This document shows, piece by piece, positions 38,401 through 54,883 of a DNA stretch of 64,000 bases (position 1 is the first letter of the stretch; every line of letters begins with the position of its first letter). The notes beneath the pieces were generated by a model. The model worked only from the letters and a program-made list of their open reading frames with translations, had not been told where the DNA came from and searched no databases. The stretch comes from Zygnema circumcarinatum (taxonomy: Eukaryota > Streptophyta > Zygnematophyceae > Zygnematales > Zygnemataceae): assembly GCA_037447605.1 (NCBI GenBank), contig CM074822.1, positions 115,172-179,171 on the forward strand. Direction: 5' to 3'. Made by a program: the position numbers and the translations under genes.

Positions 38401-41085
38401 ATGGATGTGAAGGTGATTCTGGCAGAAACGCGGGAGAAACTGAAAGCACTGCCAAGTCGGCCTGCTCCAGATGCAGTTGAGAGGGCGCGGAGGTCGATAG
38501 CTGCCATAGACAAGAAGCTCGCGAGCAAGCTGGAAGTCTTTATGGCTGCAGCCGTCCCTGCTGGCGCCAATCCAGTGCAGGTCCAAGAGCTGCAGGTAAC
38601 TGCCGTCGATCGTTACGAACTATTTATCGCAAGCAACTTGTCCTTTTCTGTTTTCTTTTTGTTCCTTCAGCTGCTGTTTTTCTCTGGCGTTGAGCGCATG
38701 TCGAAGAACCGTGTTTGTTTTCTTTTTTTGGGCGATTGTCTGCTTTGAGATGAGATTGTAATGCAGCATGTAGGCACTTCGAGTCAACGCTGCGGGAAGT
38801 GGTCATTTGTTACTGTTTTTTTTAGCGGAAGACTGAGCCTTGCGCTTTTAATTATTGTTTTAGCTGTAGTTACGGACGAAGCCAACTGCCGTTTGCATAG
38901 TCGGACTTTGCATGCTTTACATTCCTTCATGAAATGCTCGCGGCTAGCTTTTAGTGTTCTTATTCGAAACCTGAGCTGCCTTTTGCCTTGTAGGAAAGGA
39001 AGAAGGCAGCCGCCGTCCACGAAGCAGAGGCCGACAAGGGGAAGCATATTGCAGTTATCGACCTTGAAACTCAGTACAGGCACTTTGAGGACGTTATCCG
39101 TCGCGGGGAGCTTGCATCCATTGGCGGTGATGATACAAATGAGGCGGAGCTTTTAATCAAAGAAGAAATTGCGCGCAAGCTTGCTGATGATATCCAAGTT
39201 GTTATCAAGAATGAGGTCAAGGAGGTCGACTGGAGCTGCAGGGAGTTGGAATTTCTTCCCGAGACCTTCGGAAAAATGGTTTCTGTTACGTCTCTGGATG
39301 TTTCGAGAAACTTTCTGGAGGTAAATTGCTGAGCGTCCAAAAAGGCAATCATAACTGAGAGGATTTCTGTTTGAAAAAATTATCTACGTTGATCTCTTTG
39401 AATGTATTCATGAGAGAAAGGTTTGCGTCTTACTTCATTGTGATTCAGAGCTTTGATTTTATAAAAAAAAACACCATGCCTACCATGACTGCTCCTTAAC
39501 CTGCACCTGCTTCTTTGGCCCTCGTAGCGCAACACGTTCTTCCGTTGTGTACGAGTTAAGACATGCTGCGGACAGATGTCACATTCCATTGAAGAAGGAT
39601 GCGATTCTGTCCTCGCAGTTCCAAAGATTCCTCTGTGTGATTGAAATAATCTGTCTGCCATTGATTGTTTTGTTTGATAAGTTGTGGGATTGGCCACACA
39701 GGTGTTGCCAGACGCCATTGCTGGTGTTGTACATCTTCAAGTGCTGGACCTCACCAGCAATCGTCTTCGTCGCTTACCAGATTCTATTGGCGCTCTGAGC
39801 CAGCTGCGACGACTAATTGTGGCCCGGAACAAGCTGTTTGAGTTGCCCCAGTCCATTTGCAACTGCAGGTAAAGGAGACATTATTCCGACAATTGGAAAC
39901 CTAGCTTGCCTTCAAGTAGAACTTTTTTGAGTTGTAGAGTGGAAGTGGATGATTTTTGTTATTCCTCCCCTCTCTAGCACTTCGTATCTTGAGGGAAGAA
40001 GTTTGTTTTGAGCGGGTATTTGGAGAGGAGTTCGTCATTCAGTGTTTTGAAGAATGTTTTTATCTGAATAATCCACTAACCGAGGAAACATCAGAAACTC
40101 CAGTAAACGAATGGAAGTCTTCCTAGGCAGACTCGACTTAGAAGTCAACGATGATTCGAATTAGTGTATGCACGTACATTTGTGTTTGAAGTTTTGATAA
40201 CTTTGGTCCCAAGATGTTGACGCAATGTGATTTCTGCCCCGAGCCAGTTATGAATAGCGAACCATGTCCGATATGATCCGTCTCTGTGAAGGAAGGCATT
40301 CACTGATGTCCAGTGCGATGTGTGAGTCGTGGGAGCATTTAGGGTATTGACTAGCTTACTGTGTGCGTTGTTTCTTCAGACTGCTGGAGGAACTGGACCT
40401 GACATTCAACGACCTGGAAACGCTTCCTGATCAGCTGGGCGAGTACCTTTCCAACCTGCGGCGCCTTGCTGTCGGCCTTAACAAGATTAAATACCTTCCG
40501 TCCACCATTACCAAGTTGACAGAACTCACCCACCTGGATGTGCACTTCAATCAGCTCCAGGCGTTGCCGTCTACTATTGATAACCTTTATAAATTGCAGG
40601 TTTTGAATGTTAGTGACAACTTCTCTGACCTTACGTCCATCCCTGCTTCGCTCGGCAACATCAGCACTCTGGTGGAACTCAATCTCAGCAATAACCAGAT
40701 CCACCATCTCCCAATCGAGATCGGCAGGCTGACAGGACTGAAGAAGCTTGAACTGCAGGGGAATCCTTGGAAAAACCCTCCCTTGGAGTTCCTGGTTGGC
40801 AAGGATCACGACTCCCTCATGCAATTTTTGCAGCAGCTCTACAAAACTGGTCCTAACCAGAAAGAGGATTCTCCGCTTGTGTCTTTCGCCAACTGGTTGA
40901 ACAGTGTCTTTTATGGAAGATTTGATTTTGGAGCTTGGCTGAACAGTATTGTCAGCGGTGTCCAGTTCCCACAGCTGCTGGGCCTTCCCCCACCGTCGCG
41001 AAGGTCTTCAGTGACTGAGTTGCGCTCTTTGGAAAACGTGAAGGACCATGATTTGGAAGGGGGTAGCGGTTCAACTCCCACTTAA
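38401..41085 (+). CDS. Intracellular leucine-rich-repeat protein, PIRL-like
   Basis: Soluble LRR protein resembling plant intracellular Ras-group LRR proteins (PIRLs, related to SHOC2); a scaffold role is inferred. Exons 38401-38595, 38994-39320, 39702-39868 and 40380-41085 join in phase to 464 residues. Residues 1-150 are helical and charged (ETREKLKAL, ERARRSIAAIDKKLASKLEVF, KKAAAVHEAEADKGKHIAVID) with likely coiled coil. LRRs run from about 145 to 385 with the 23-residue consensus LxxLxxLDLSxNxLxxLPxxI: VSVTSLDVSRNFLEVLPDAI, LQVLDLTSNRLRRLPDSI, LRRLIVARNKLFELPQSI, LEELDLTFNDLETLPDQL and four more, ending with the cap GNPWKNPPLEFL. A Ser/Pro-rich tail follows. No signal peptide or transmembrane segment. 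Confidence 0.93.
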
Positions 41086-42325
41086 CTTCGAGAAGTTGAG
41101 ACGATGTTTCTGAAGAAAGGAACGAGGGCAGACAGAGAAGCCGAAGCCTTTGTTTCCAAAAGGTTGTCTTATGTTCTTCCAATACTCGAATGGAATGTTC
41201 TGGAGCTTGTACCAAAAACTATGTAGTGGGGTAGGGAGTACAGAGTGGAAGTCAGGTGAGTCTGCTCTGTTTTGTACGTGATGGTTGAACGCCAAATTAA
41301 AAATGAATGCGATGTATGGGTGAGAAAGAAGGGAGGGACGCTCGGACGCTAGCCCTGTTAATAACGGGATGTATAAGGCTATCGACATAAGGCTGGCAGG
41401 GCAGTGCCATCCGCTTCCTTTGATGGCTTCGCACTTAGAGTAGGCAGGGGTGTAATTGGAGCCTATGGGCGGTTTTGGAGCAGGGTGCGGAGTTGGGCTA
41501 GTGGTGTCCAGTGTATATAGGAAGTTGGAGAGTACAGGAGAAGAGGGCTTGACCGCCTTGGGGTGGTTTCTCTTTCTAAATTGGGACTTGGACCTTCATT
41601 TCTTTTTGTAGTCGTATAAGACGATTACCTATCTGGGATTTATGGATACATGTCTTGTTTGTATTTCTGAACGTTGTTTTGACCTCGGATGGTTGGTTGA
41701 TTGTTGGGTTGAACCTGTGTTTATTAGGAGTGGTCAGACATTGACCATGGCCAAATCAATTTAGTAAGCCTGTCGGGCGAATTAAGCATTGGCTAGGTAC
41801 GCATTTCGGTACGGTTGGGTTCGGCAGAGCCGCGGATCCCGACCCGGTATTCGTACACGAAGCTTTGACTTTTAGTATACTAATTTTGGGAATTTAGTAC
41901 GGCCATGGTCAATGTCTGACCCCCCCTATTGAGCATGTGGCGGTTACACCTTCAGAAGGTCCGAACAATGGCAAACAACCTGATTGTCGCTATGAGCATA
42001 GAAAAAAATCAAGGTGGTGTGCTAAATGCTTGTGAAAATCCGCGCTTTCCTCTCACTCTCGTCCTGACGAAAATTGCAGACACTGAACTCCGCCTCTAAC
42101 CTCGCAAACCGAAAGATAGTTTCTCATCGTAGACTGGGGTTGGCGGCGAGGACGTCATCGTACGTCATGAGGTTACAAACTTTCCCAATAACACATTTTT
42201 AACTAAAACGTAATACATGTTCACCGTCGAACGGATTTCTAAATCTACGGACATAAATCGTTTTGTCTGGCAGGGCGGCCCCCTCTTTATCCACCAACGG
42301 ATGGCGGCGCCAAAGGTGGGAAGCC
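41086..42325. other. Intergenic LRR / CRTISO
   Basis: 3' UTR of the LRR gene, a 200-bp TA-flanked inverted-repeat element, and about 400 bp upstream of CRTISO including TACGTCATGAGG near 42162. No gene seen. Confidence 0.5.
41727..41926. mobile_element. 200-bp TA-flanked MITE
   Basis: Perfect 21-bp inverted repeats starting GGTCAGACATTG (41732-41752) pair with 41901-41921. They extend outward with two mismatches to TA dinucleotides at 41725-41726 and 41927-41928. The TA target and size are typical of Stowaway/Tc1-mariner-type MITEs. No coding capacity. Only one copy was seen in this window. Confidence 0.7.
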
Positions 42326-47539
<5,214 letters not shown>

Positions 47540-48317
47540 CATCAAAACCCTTGCAGACCATGTGAGCTCTGCTTATGTATGGTACGTGAGATGATGCTGA
47601 TGTCCTTTGTGCCGAGTTCTGTGCGGAGGGATGGCAGGGATGGAGCAGCGCTCGCCCCTTTTGGACAAAGGTTTGAGCAGTCTTCTGGGGTGGTTTCGGA
47701 GCCTGTCTTGACTTCATCCAGAGACTATTGGACTAACTTTATCGGGCTTATTACTTTATCGAGTGTTATAAAGTGAGGCATTTCGGCAGCATATGCATTA
47801 GCGCTTCAAAGTTGAATTTAGTGGACATGGTGGATTGGCTTTCTTTATCAATCTGCCTGCAGTTTTGGCAACAACTTTAGGATTTTCGAGGAACGCAGTT
47901 TCAATTCTCCATTTGTACTTCTATGTTCAAAAAAAAGGTCGTTCATTCTCGCTTCGTTCGTCATCCCTTTCTGTCCCCCTGATCTTCACTTTTTAAAGCC
48001 ACCCTTTCGAAAAGAACAAAGAAAAAGCGCCTCCTTCACAAACAAGCCTTTTCACATACTAAAACACCATTGGTTACTTACGAGAAAGAAGGAGGCTTTG
48101 CCTTGCATCATCTTGCTGTCATGGTACCATGGTTCATCATCATCACATCATCCAATCGTCATACAGGGATGGCAACATCATCGCCAGCCATACAAAGATG
48201 ATGCGTTTCAACACATACATCACTTTATTAGGACCTACAACGTGTACTGTGGTAGACAACCTGTGCATACTCAACTCCCTTAAATCCCTAAACACATTGA
48301 AACAGGGGAACGCCCAG
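47540..48317. other. Convergent CRTISO / POLD3 3' region
   Basis: Sequence between two convergent stop codons, AT-rich, no recognisable gene. A short ATCATCATCACATCATC stretch lies near 48138. Confidence 0.45.
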
Positions 48318-48542
48318 TCATCCCTTGGGCTTAAAGAAAGACCTCAAGCTGCCCTGCTGGGCGCCCTTAGCACCTTTTGGAGGCGCCTTTGCCGCAGCTC
48401 TCCCCCCGGTAGCAGAGGAAGGAGCTGAAGGCTTACCACTCCCCGGAGACTTCTTGTCGATCCCGCCCCCTGTAGGCTTCCTGCACCTCCAGCCGCCATA
48501 TTACCAAAGGTGCATCAGGAGAAAGAGAGAGAGAGAGGGGGG

Positions 48543-48579
<37 letters not shown>

Positions 48580-51500
48580 CGTCGAATAACTCTGCAAAGA
48601 CTTTGTAAGGACCCATCACACATGCGTGCTGATTTCTCGTCCTATCTCTCCAATTGACAAAGCATTGAAAACGCGCTGCGTTTGTGAAGAATGATGAGTT
48701 GGGTTTTGGCTATGAGTCACTCACCTTCCTTGTAAAGGAAGTGGAGCGGGGTCCAAGGGTCTCTGTTCGACTGCCCGGACAGCAGGCTGACATGTGCTGA
48801 CATCATCCCCCTCGTCCTCATTCACCCAGATGACTTGTGTCACTGCGTCACCATTACCCACAAGATATTCAATTCCGATGAATGGATCGCTTTACCTCTC
48901 AATCAAGAAGCCAATCAGCAAAGTGGAGAGCATAGGATCACTCTGTGTTGGACTGACAAATTAAACCACCTAAAAGATTTCCGCAACTGACCTTCCTTCC
49001 CTCGCGCATCCATCGTTGTCACGATTTTTCTCCGCTTGCGATTACCACCCTCTTTTGCAGTACCACCAAAACCAGTCGAAGGATCAACATTTGCAGCATT
49101 GACAACGCAATTGTTGCCATCCGCCACCCCCCTCTCCCCTCCTCCCTCCATCTTCGACCTGCTCGTTTCCAAGTCTCCTTCCACCTGCATTTCGAGGTTT
49201 TGCTCACTACCCCTTCCCCCATCCCTCCGTTGCTGCTCTTCTTGCCCTGCTGCTGTCCTCAGAGTCACTTCACTCCCTCCACTCCTCCTCGCCTCTCCAT
49301 CTTCCTCATCATGTGACTCCCTCACTCCACTTCTCTTCTTGTTCTCAGTGTTGTTGTGAATCACCGCCGGAACCCTCTCTTCTTCTCTCTTCCTCTCTCC
49401 TCTCTCTCCTACTGTGGGAGCCGCTGAACCCCCCCCAGTCCTTCTCTCTTCATCCAGCTTCGCATCCTTAGGACTCACAGCCCCATTCACCCTCCCCTCA
49501 TCCTCTGTTGCCAACAACTTCTCACCCATTTCACTCTTCTGCCGCTTTGCAGCCCTTTTCAACTCTCCCTCTCCCTCTCCCTCTCCCTCTCCCTCTCCCT
49601 CACCACCAGGACCCCCTCGTTCACTGTCCTCCCTCTTCTCCTCAAGGACCTCATCATCCTCATCATCCACCATCCTTCTCCTCCGTGAAGCAGCAGATGG
49701 ACCTTTGCTGATGTATCCGGTTCGCAATCGTGAAAACTCCGCTGCTTCATTATCGCTGTCATCTGCATCAGATGAGATTTCCTCCATTGCACGAATCTCA
49801 GCGTCGGCAGTCCCTTCAGGCCCCAAAACAGATGATTACGTCAGTCCAGGAAAATTTAGGAGAGTTCAGGGAAGTTTAGGAGAGTTTTGGAGAGTTTAGG
49901 AGAGTTTAGGAGGGTTAAGGAGGGTTAAGGAGAGTTTAGAAGAGTTTAGGAGAGTTTAGGGGGTTTCTTTCAGTTTCTTGGAGTTTTCTGGGGGTTTAGA
50001 GTGGGTTGCCTAGGGGGTTTCTGGGGGTTATCTGTGGGTTTTCTGTGGGTTTTCAATGAGTTTTGTGTGGGTTTCGGTGGATTTTCAATTGGTTTTCTGT
50101 GGGTTTTCTAAGGGTTATGTGGGGGTTGTCAGTGGGTTTTCTGTGGGTTTTCTGGGGGGTTTCTGTGGGTATTTTGTGGGTTTGTGGGGGTTCCCTGGGA
50201 GTTTTCTGTGGGTTTTCAATGGGTTTTCTGTGGGTTTTCTAAGGGTTATGTGGGGGTTGTCAGTGGGTTTTCTGTGGGTTTTCTGGGGGGTTTCTGTGGG
50301 TATTTTGTGGGTTTGTGGGGGTTCCCTGGGAGTTTTCTGTGGGTTTTCAATGGGTTTTCTGTGGGTTTTGTGGGGGTTTTCTGGGGGTTTTAAATGGGTT
50401 TTCTGAGGGTTTGTCTGTGGGTTTTGTGGGGGTTTTCTGTGGGTTTTCAATGGGTCTTCTGAGTTCAATGAGTTTGGAGCGTTTTGGAGAGTTTTGGAGG
50501 GTTTTGGAGAGTTTTGGAGAGTTTTGGAGAGTTTTGGAGTGTTGGAGAGTTTTAGAGAGTTTAGGAGAGTTTAGGAGAGGTTAGGAGAGTTTCGGAGAGA
50601 TGGTAGTCAGTCATGAAAAAGAAAAAATCTTTACACGACAGGTTACAGTCCACTTTCTACTGCTGAGCCAATTCTTACCTGCCACAGAAAGACTGACAGC
50701 TTTTGTTGGGACCTCCACCGTTGCAGGAGCAGGTGGAGGTCTTTTGGTTGCAGCTTTCTTCCACATACTCGAAAGCGAGCTTCCGAAACCACTTGCAGCA
50801 GAATGTGCTCCAACTGAAGTCTTTTTCAGACCGGCATTGTTGCCATATTGTGCACTTCTGGGTAATCCCACACTGCTTACATTACCTTTTCCCTGGGCAG
50901 ATTTGGGCGGCTCGTCTCTGTCTTCATTTCTTGATGTAACGGCTTCAAGGAGAGCCTCTTTCTTTCCTCCACTATCTCCCTTCGTCTGTTCCTCTACTGC
51001 CTGTTCTTCCCTCTCTTCTCTCGTCTTCGCATCTATGGCTGCTGTTCTCCTTCTGTTAGTCTCTCCTCCACCTTTAGAAATTTCATCCGGCTTTGAGGTT
51101 TTCGAAATTGATGGTTTTGTAGGCTCCTTGATCTGTTCAGATGTGGGTACTGCTTGGGGAGGTGTTGTCTGCCGGTTTTGACCATATGGATTCCGTTTCA
51201 CGTCAGAACAATGAACAGCACTGAATCTGTTCAACGAGGTGAAAGGAATATTATCATTGGGTGAATTTTTACTCGAACTGTTCATTCATAGCTATGCCAT
51301 TGACCGTGAAGGCGATACATTGCAACCAACGCTTCCTAGAGTTGGCAATTTTGCCCCCAAGAAACCCCCAAAGAAGCTCCTTTTCTGGCAAAAAGGTGCA
51401 AAGAAATCCTCTGCTTACCTATTATCTCTCAAGCAATTGTCTTTTTCCGGCGGTTCGTTAAAGAGCTCCTCTGATTGGATAAACTCCGTACTCCAAATCT

Positions 51501-52540
51501 GAGCTGCATCCTTTGGGAGACTTCGCTGTACACTGTACACATGAGTTGTGACACTGCTCTCTAGACCAGCCTTCAGCTCTGCAAGAACACACAAAAGGAA
51601 CAAGTGCAAATTCACAAGCACGAGAAAAAATTTGTTCAGACTAATAACTCCCCTTAAACAAGTCGCCTTACATAAGCTTTACAATATCGCTCCTCACCCA
51701 ACGGAGTCTCCTCCCAACTCATAAGCTGTGTGAGTTCTCATTTTGCCACAATCTTCACTAAAGGATTGTTGATTAATTTCTCCATTTTCTGTTGAAGTAG
51801 ATAGTTTTCCGTTAACAGGTTGCTCTGTCCTTATGAACATCTCAGTTACATTGAAGGTAACTCTTCTCACCATCCAGCTTTGCTGAGTTCGTCAGCTGAC
51901 AAGAGAAGCTGCGAGGCTCTCCCTTAGTCCACCCGGACACCACATAGGCCGCTTCCACCTTGTCTTTATTTTCCTTAGCGTATGCTTCGAGCACTCTGCA
52001 CATGGTATTAGCAATGGACACCTTTCCCTTGAATTATAACCTCGTTCTTCCCATTTCCGCCTCTCTCTCCCTCTTCAGAAATTATCAAGAGCACTCCCAA
52101 AGTATATATGACAAACCAAGTAAGGGCGGCGGCTACAGGGTACTATCGACCATTTCAAAAGCGGTTCATCAAAGGCAGAAAAGGTGATCCCAGAGGACCC
52201 ACTTTTTGGCTTCATCGGATGAAATTGAAAAGGCTCGACTGACGAACTTGAAAGACACCTGGCGAGGAGGAACAGCAAAACCAGAAAAACGCTTCAGATA
52301 TTTGAGCATACGCTGCATTTTTTGCTCCAGTAAGTTTCTGTAAGAGAATGCATTACATGCTCGGGCCTTGGAGAGCCAGCACACTAAATGGAATGCGATA
52401 AGCAGAGCAGCACCAACAAACCCTAAGTGCAATACTATGTGATACAGAGAGCTCGGGCCGCCATAGCTCACCGCCTTGAGCTCGTCCTGCACCAGCTCGT
52501 CCACGTGCCGCAGCAGGAGGCCATGGCCGCCCACACTCAT
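48318..52540 (-). CDS. POLD3: DNA polymerase delta subunit 3 (POLD3/Cdc27)
   Basis: Accessory subunit of replicative DNA polymerase delta, binding the B subunit at its N terminus and PCNA at its C terminus. Minus-strand exons 52472-52540, 52203-52258, 51871-51995, 51419-51578, 50679-51226, 48992-49813, 48725-48842 and 48318-48480 join in phase to 686 residues. The N-terminal winged-helix region has HVDELVQDELKAVSFKFVS, SISSDEAKKVLEAYAKE, AAYVVSGWTKG and THVYSVQRSLPKD. The middle is long, charged and probably disordered, with a (GE)n run encoded by a CCCTCT tract (about 49565-49600). Near the C terminus TQVIWVNEDEGDD recalls the conserved Cdc27 tail. The last residues contain a PCNA-interacting PIP box, Q675-x-x-L678-x-x-F681-F682. 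Intron 5 contains a G-rich GGGTTTTC array on the plus strand. It starts 490 bp from divergent MED10. Confidence 0.93.
48515..48576. repeat. (GA)n microsatellite in POLD3 intron 7
   Basis: GA dinucleotides with a G9-10 interruption on the plus strand (CT on the sense strand), within the intron 48481-48724. Confidence 0.9.
49850..50600. repeat. G-rich GGGTTTTC / GGAGAGTTT array in POLD3 intron 5
   Basis: Three zones on the plus strand: GGAGAGTTTAGGAGAGTTTA units (49850-49970), a GGGTTTTCTGTGGGTTTTC zone (49980-50460) and GGAGAGTTTTGGAGAGTTTT units (50475-50595). The middle zone contains a higher-order duplication of about 131 bp (for example AAGGGTTATGTGGGGGTTGT at about 50110 and 50241). The plus strand has runs of three or more G every 5-8 bases. 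It lies in the intron 49814-50678. Confidence 0.9.
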
Positions 52541-53030
52541 CTTCCCCCTCACAGCGCCACGTGGCACTCGTGGAGAGCTTCCCCCTTGCCCCCCTCTCGG
52601 AGGGGTGACAGCACAGGTCGGGTCATCGCCAACCATTGGACGGCCAACCATTGCAATGGTTGGCTAGCAACCATTGGTATCATTAGCAACCATGTCCAGC
52701 TGGACCAATTACAGCCTATGTCATGAAATATGCACACGTGGCAATCCTGATTGGCTCTTGTGGGTCAGTGCACAGCCCAGCACCGTGGTTTCTTTGAGCT
52801 GCGCTTTGAAACCCTAATCTGCAGGCCTTCAAAAACATACGGCGGATGGTGTTTGCTTGAGAGAGCAAGCGGGATTCTAAGGCAGGGTGATCCTTCGCCT
52901 TCTTCAGCCAATTTGATGTGAAACTGCTGTACATTTTTTGCGGTAAAGAAGGGAAACCTTCTCTCTTTAGAGTGCAAGCAGCCATGACTTATTGAGAATT
53001 GCCTGCGCATTCTTCCATCGTTCACTGCGG
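52541..53030. promoter_or_regulatory. Head-to-head promoter region, POLD3 / MED10
   Basis: 490 bp between divergent ATGs. It has a cluster of CCAAT/ATTGG words between 52630 and 52760 (CCATTGGAC, CCATTGGTAT, ACCAATTACAG, GATTGGCT), a perfect 22-bp palindrome at 52643-52664 centred on ATTGCAAT, and CACGTGGC near 52735. A CCAAT-driven bidirectional promoter is inferred. Confidence 0.55.
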
Positions 53031-54883
53031 ATGGACGATCTCATCAGTTCGATCGAGCGGGCTCTGAGCGAAATTCATCAATTGGAGAGGACGGTGGGCC
53101 ATTACAAGGGCGCTTCGCAGGTTCTCTTGTACGACCGCATGTGAGTTGTTCACTTTCTCCTTTCCTTTTCCTTCGTAGTGATTATCTCCAGTTTTTACGT
53201 CTTAACATATTATTCTTTTAGTGACTATAGGATGCAGCATATCGCCCCTCGCTTCTGAAACCGGTTGTCCAATTCGTTCTTTGAATTTCAAGTTCTTGAG
53301 TGGACATTCTTGCCGTGGGGCATGAACGGTTTGAAGGGAACGTGAACTCTAAACAACGCTTTAACCTATGAGCATGCCATTCGGAATTTAATTGTTCAAG
53401 ATTGTGACTGTCGTTGACATGTTTACATGAAGCCGTCCTTGAAGGATTTCAAGTGATGTGTGCTTGTGGTGTCAGAAATGATCTTGTAGCCGAACTCGCC
53501 AACATCCAAGCATCAGCAGACTCGTGTCAAGCGAACATTCCGCTGGAGGTTATTAGGTGCGCTTCTGCTTCTGTTTTAATGGAGCTGTAAGCGAAAATAT
53601 TTGTCTATGGCCCTTTCCCTTTGGAGAATATTCTTCAATATAGTCCAGTAGTCGGACTCCGGAGTTATCAAATCTGAATGGACTAAGTGTTCTATCGGGG
53701 AACATTTTTTTTTTTTATTTAGGTTTGTGGACGACGGTCGAAACCCTGACGCATTTACTCGCGATTTTCTGATGGGATGTCGTGCACAGAATGAAGCGAC
53801 AAAAGGAAAAGTGGATGCTTTCAAGGTAGGCACGAATAATAGCGCATAATAATGCAATATTATTAAGTAATATTTCTCATTTTACCGCTACAACCATGCT
53901 AGAGGCTCTGTCCGTCAGCCTAATCTTCTGTCTTGTGCTCTCTATCAAACTGATGCTGTCCTGAAGTATTGTCGGGGTGATGGAAACACTTAAAGACAGA
54001 AAAAGACTTTTATTATCTTGTAAGTAGGGTGAGACATTCTCTCCAAACAATAGGATTCCATCCCACGAGATTGTACCCCTCCTGCATTCAGGACACAATT
54101 TGTAGCAATTTGTAGAGGGCAGGGCAGAGAGAGGGAACTCTTCTCTGGCTGCGCGTTGCACAATGCAAAATAATTTACTAATAATTAATAATAGCTAATA
54201 TTTAATAATTTACTTGATGGCATGTTCCTTGTTACTTGCAGTCGCTGCGTCGAAAGTTAGCTGAAGAAGTGGACGCAGCGTTCCCTGAAGAGATGGAAAT
54301 TTTTCGAGAACTTCGCACAACATCCATGGAGGTTTTTCGTCTCCCATAGCCCTTCAAAATATTAACTGAAAGCATGAGAAATTTCGAAGTGTAGCTATTT
54401 CAGCTGCTGTTGCACTCAGAGTCTCCTCCTCGCCCGCTTCCTGCATCCTTTTTTCCATGTGCCATTTCATTAGTTTCAGTCTTTGAAGCATGCGAGTTCG
54501 CAATCAACTTAAGGAGTGCTGCTATCTGCCATTATACTCGGGATCACCCTGCTGTGTGCTATGTTCTAATGGCTTGAATTGTCAATAGAGGGAGAGAGGG
54601 AGAGGGGGGAGGAAGGGAGAGAGAGGGAGAAAGGGAGCGGGAGTGTGAGAGAGGGAGAGAGTGCTTGGAACTCTCCTGCCGTTCACGTGTTATCTGCAGA
54701 GTATGCTTGAGGAATTATAATAGTAACTCATTCCAGAAGTCGGTCTTGTTGTTGCTGTGTCAGATGACAAATGCAGCTCAAGGACCCCCTTCAAATGCAC
54801 ATGCAAATGGCTCATCAGAGAGAGAGCTAAAGCCGGTGAAGGAGGAGTCGCAAGATGAAGGTGCCGATGTGGATATGTCATGA
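53031..54883 (+). CDS. MED10: Mediator complex subunit 10 (MED10/NUT2)
   Basis: Middle-module subunit of Mediator, linking transcription factors to RNA polymerase II. Exons 53031-53140, 53476-53556, 53723-53825, 54242-54331 and 54764-54883 join in phase to 167 residues (plant MED10 is about 180-190). Landmarks: LISSIERALSEIHQLERTVG helix, LVAELANIQ, the conserved IPLEVIRFVDDGRNPDAFTRDFL, ATKGKVDAFKSLRRKL, and EEVDAAFPEE. The last exon encodes a Ser/Glu-rich tail. The exon 4 donor (GAG|GTTTTT) is weak; reading through it would instead end the protein a few codons later. Confidence 0.92.
54590..54662 (+). repeat. (GGGAGA)n tract in MED10 intron 4
   Basis: Imperfect GAGAGGGAG purine repeat on the sense strand within the intron 54332-54763. 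Confidence 0.85.

Noticed and set aside
50056-50406. Open frame rich in Gly, Phe, Val and Trp
   Set aside because: It arises from the GGGTTTTC array in a POLD3 intron and has no family similarity.
51239-51502. Candidate extra POLD3 exon after the acceptor near 51383
   Set aside because: The required phase runs into a stop within 20 codons; the acceptor at 51227 gives a continuous frame.
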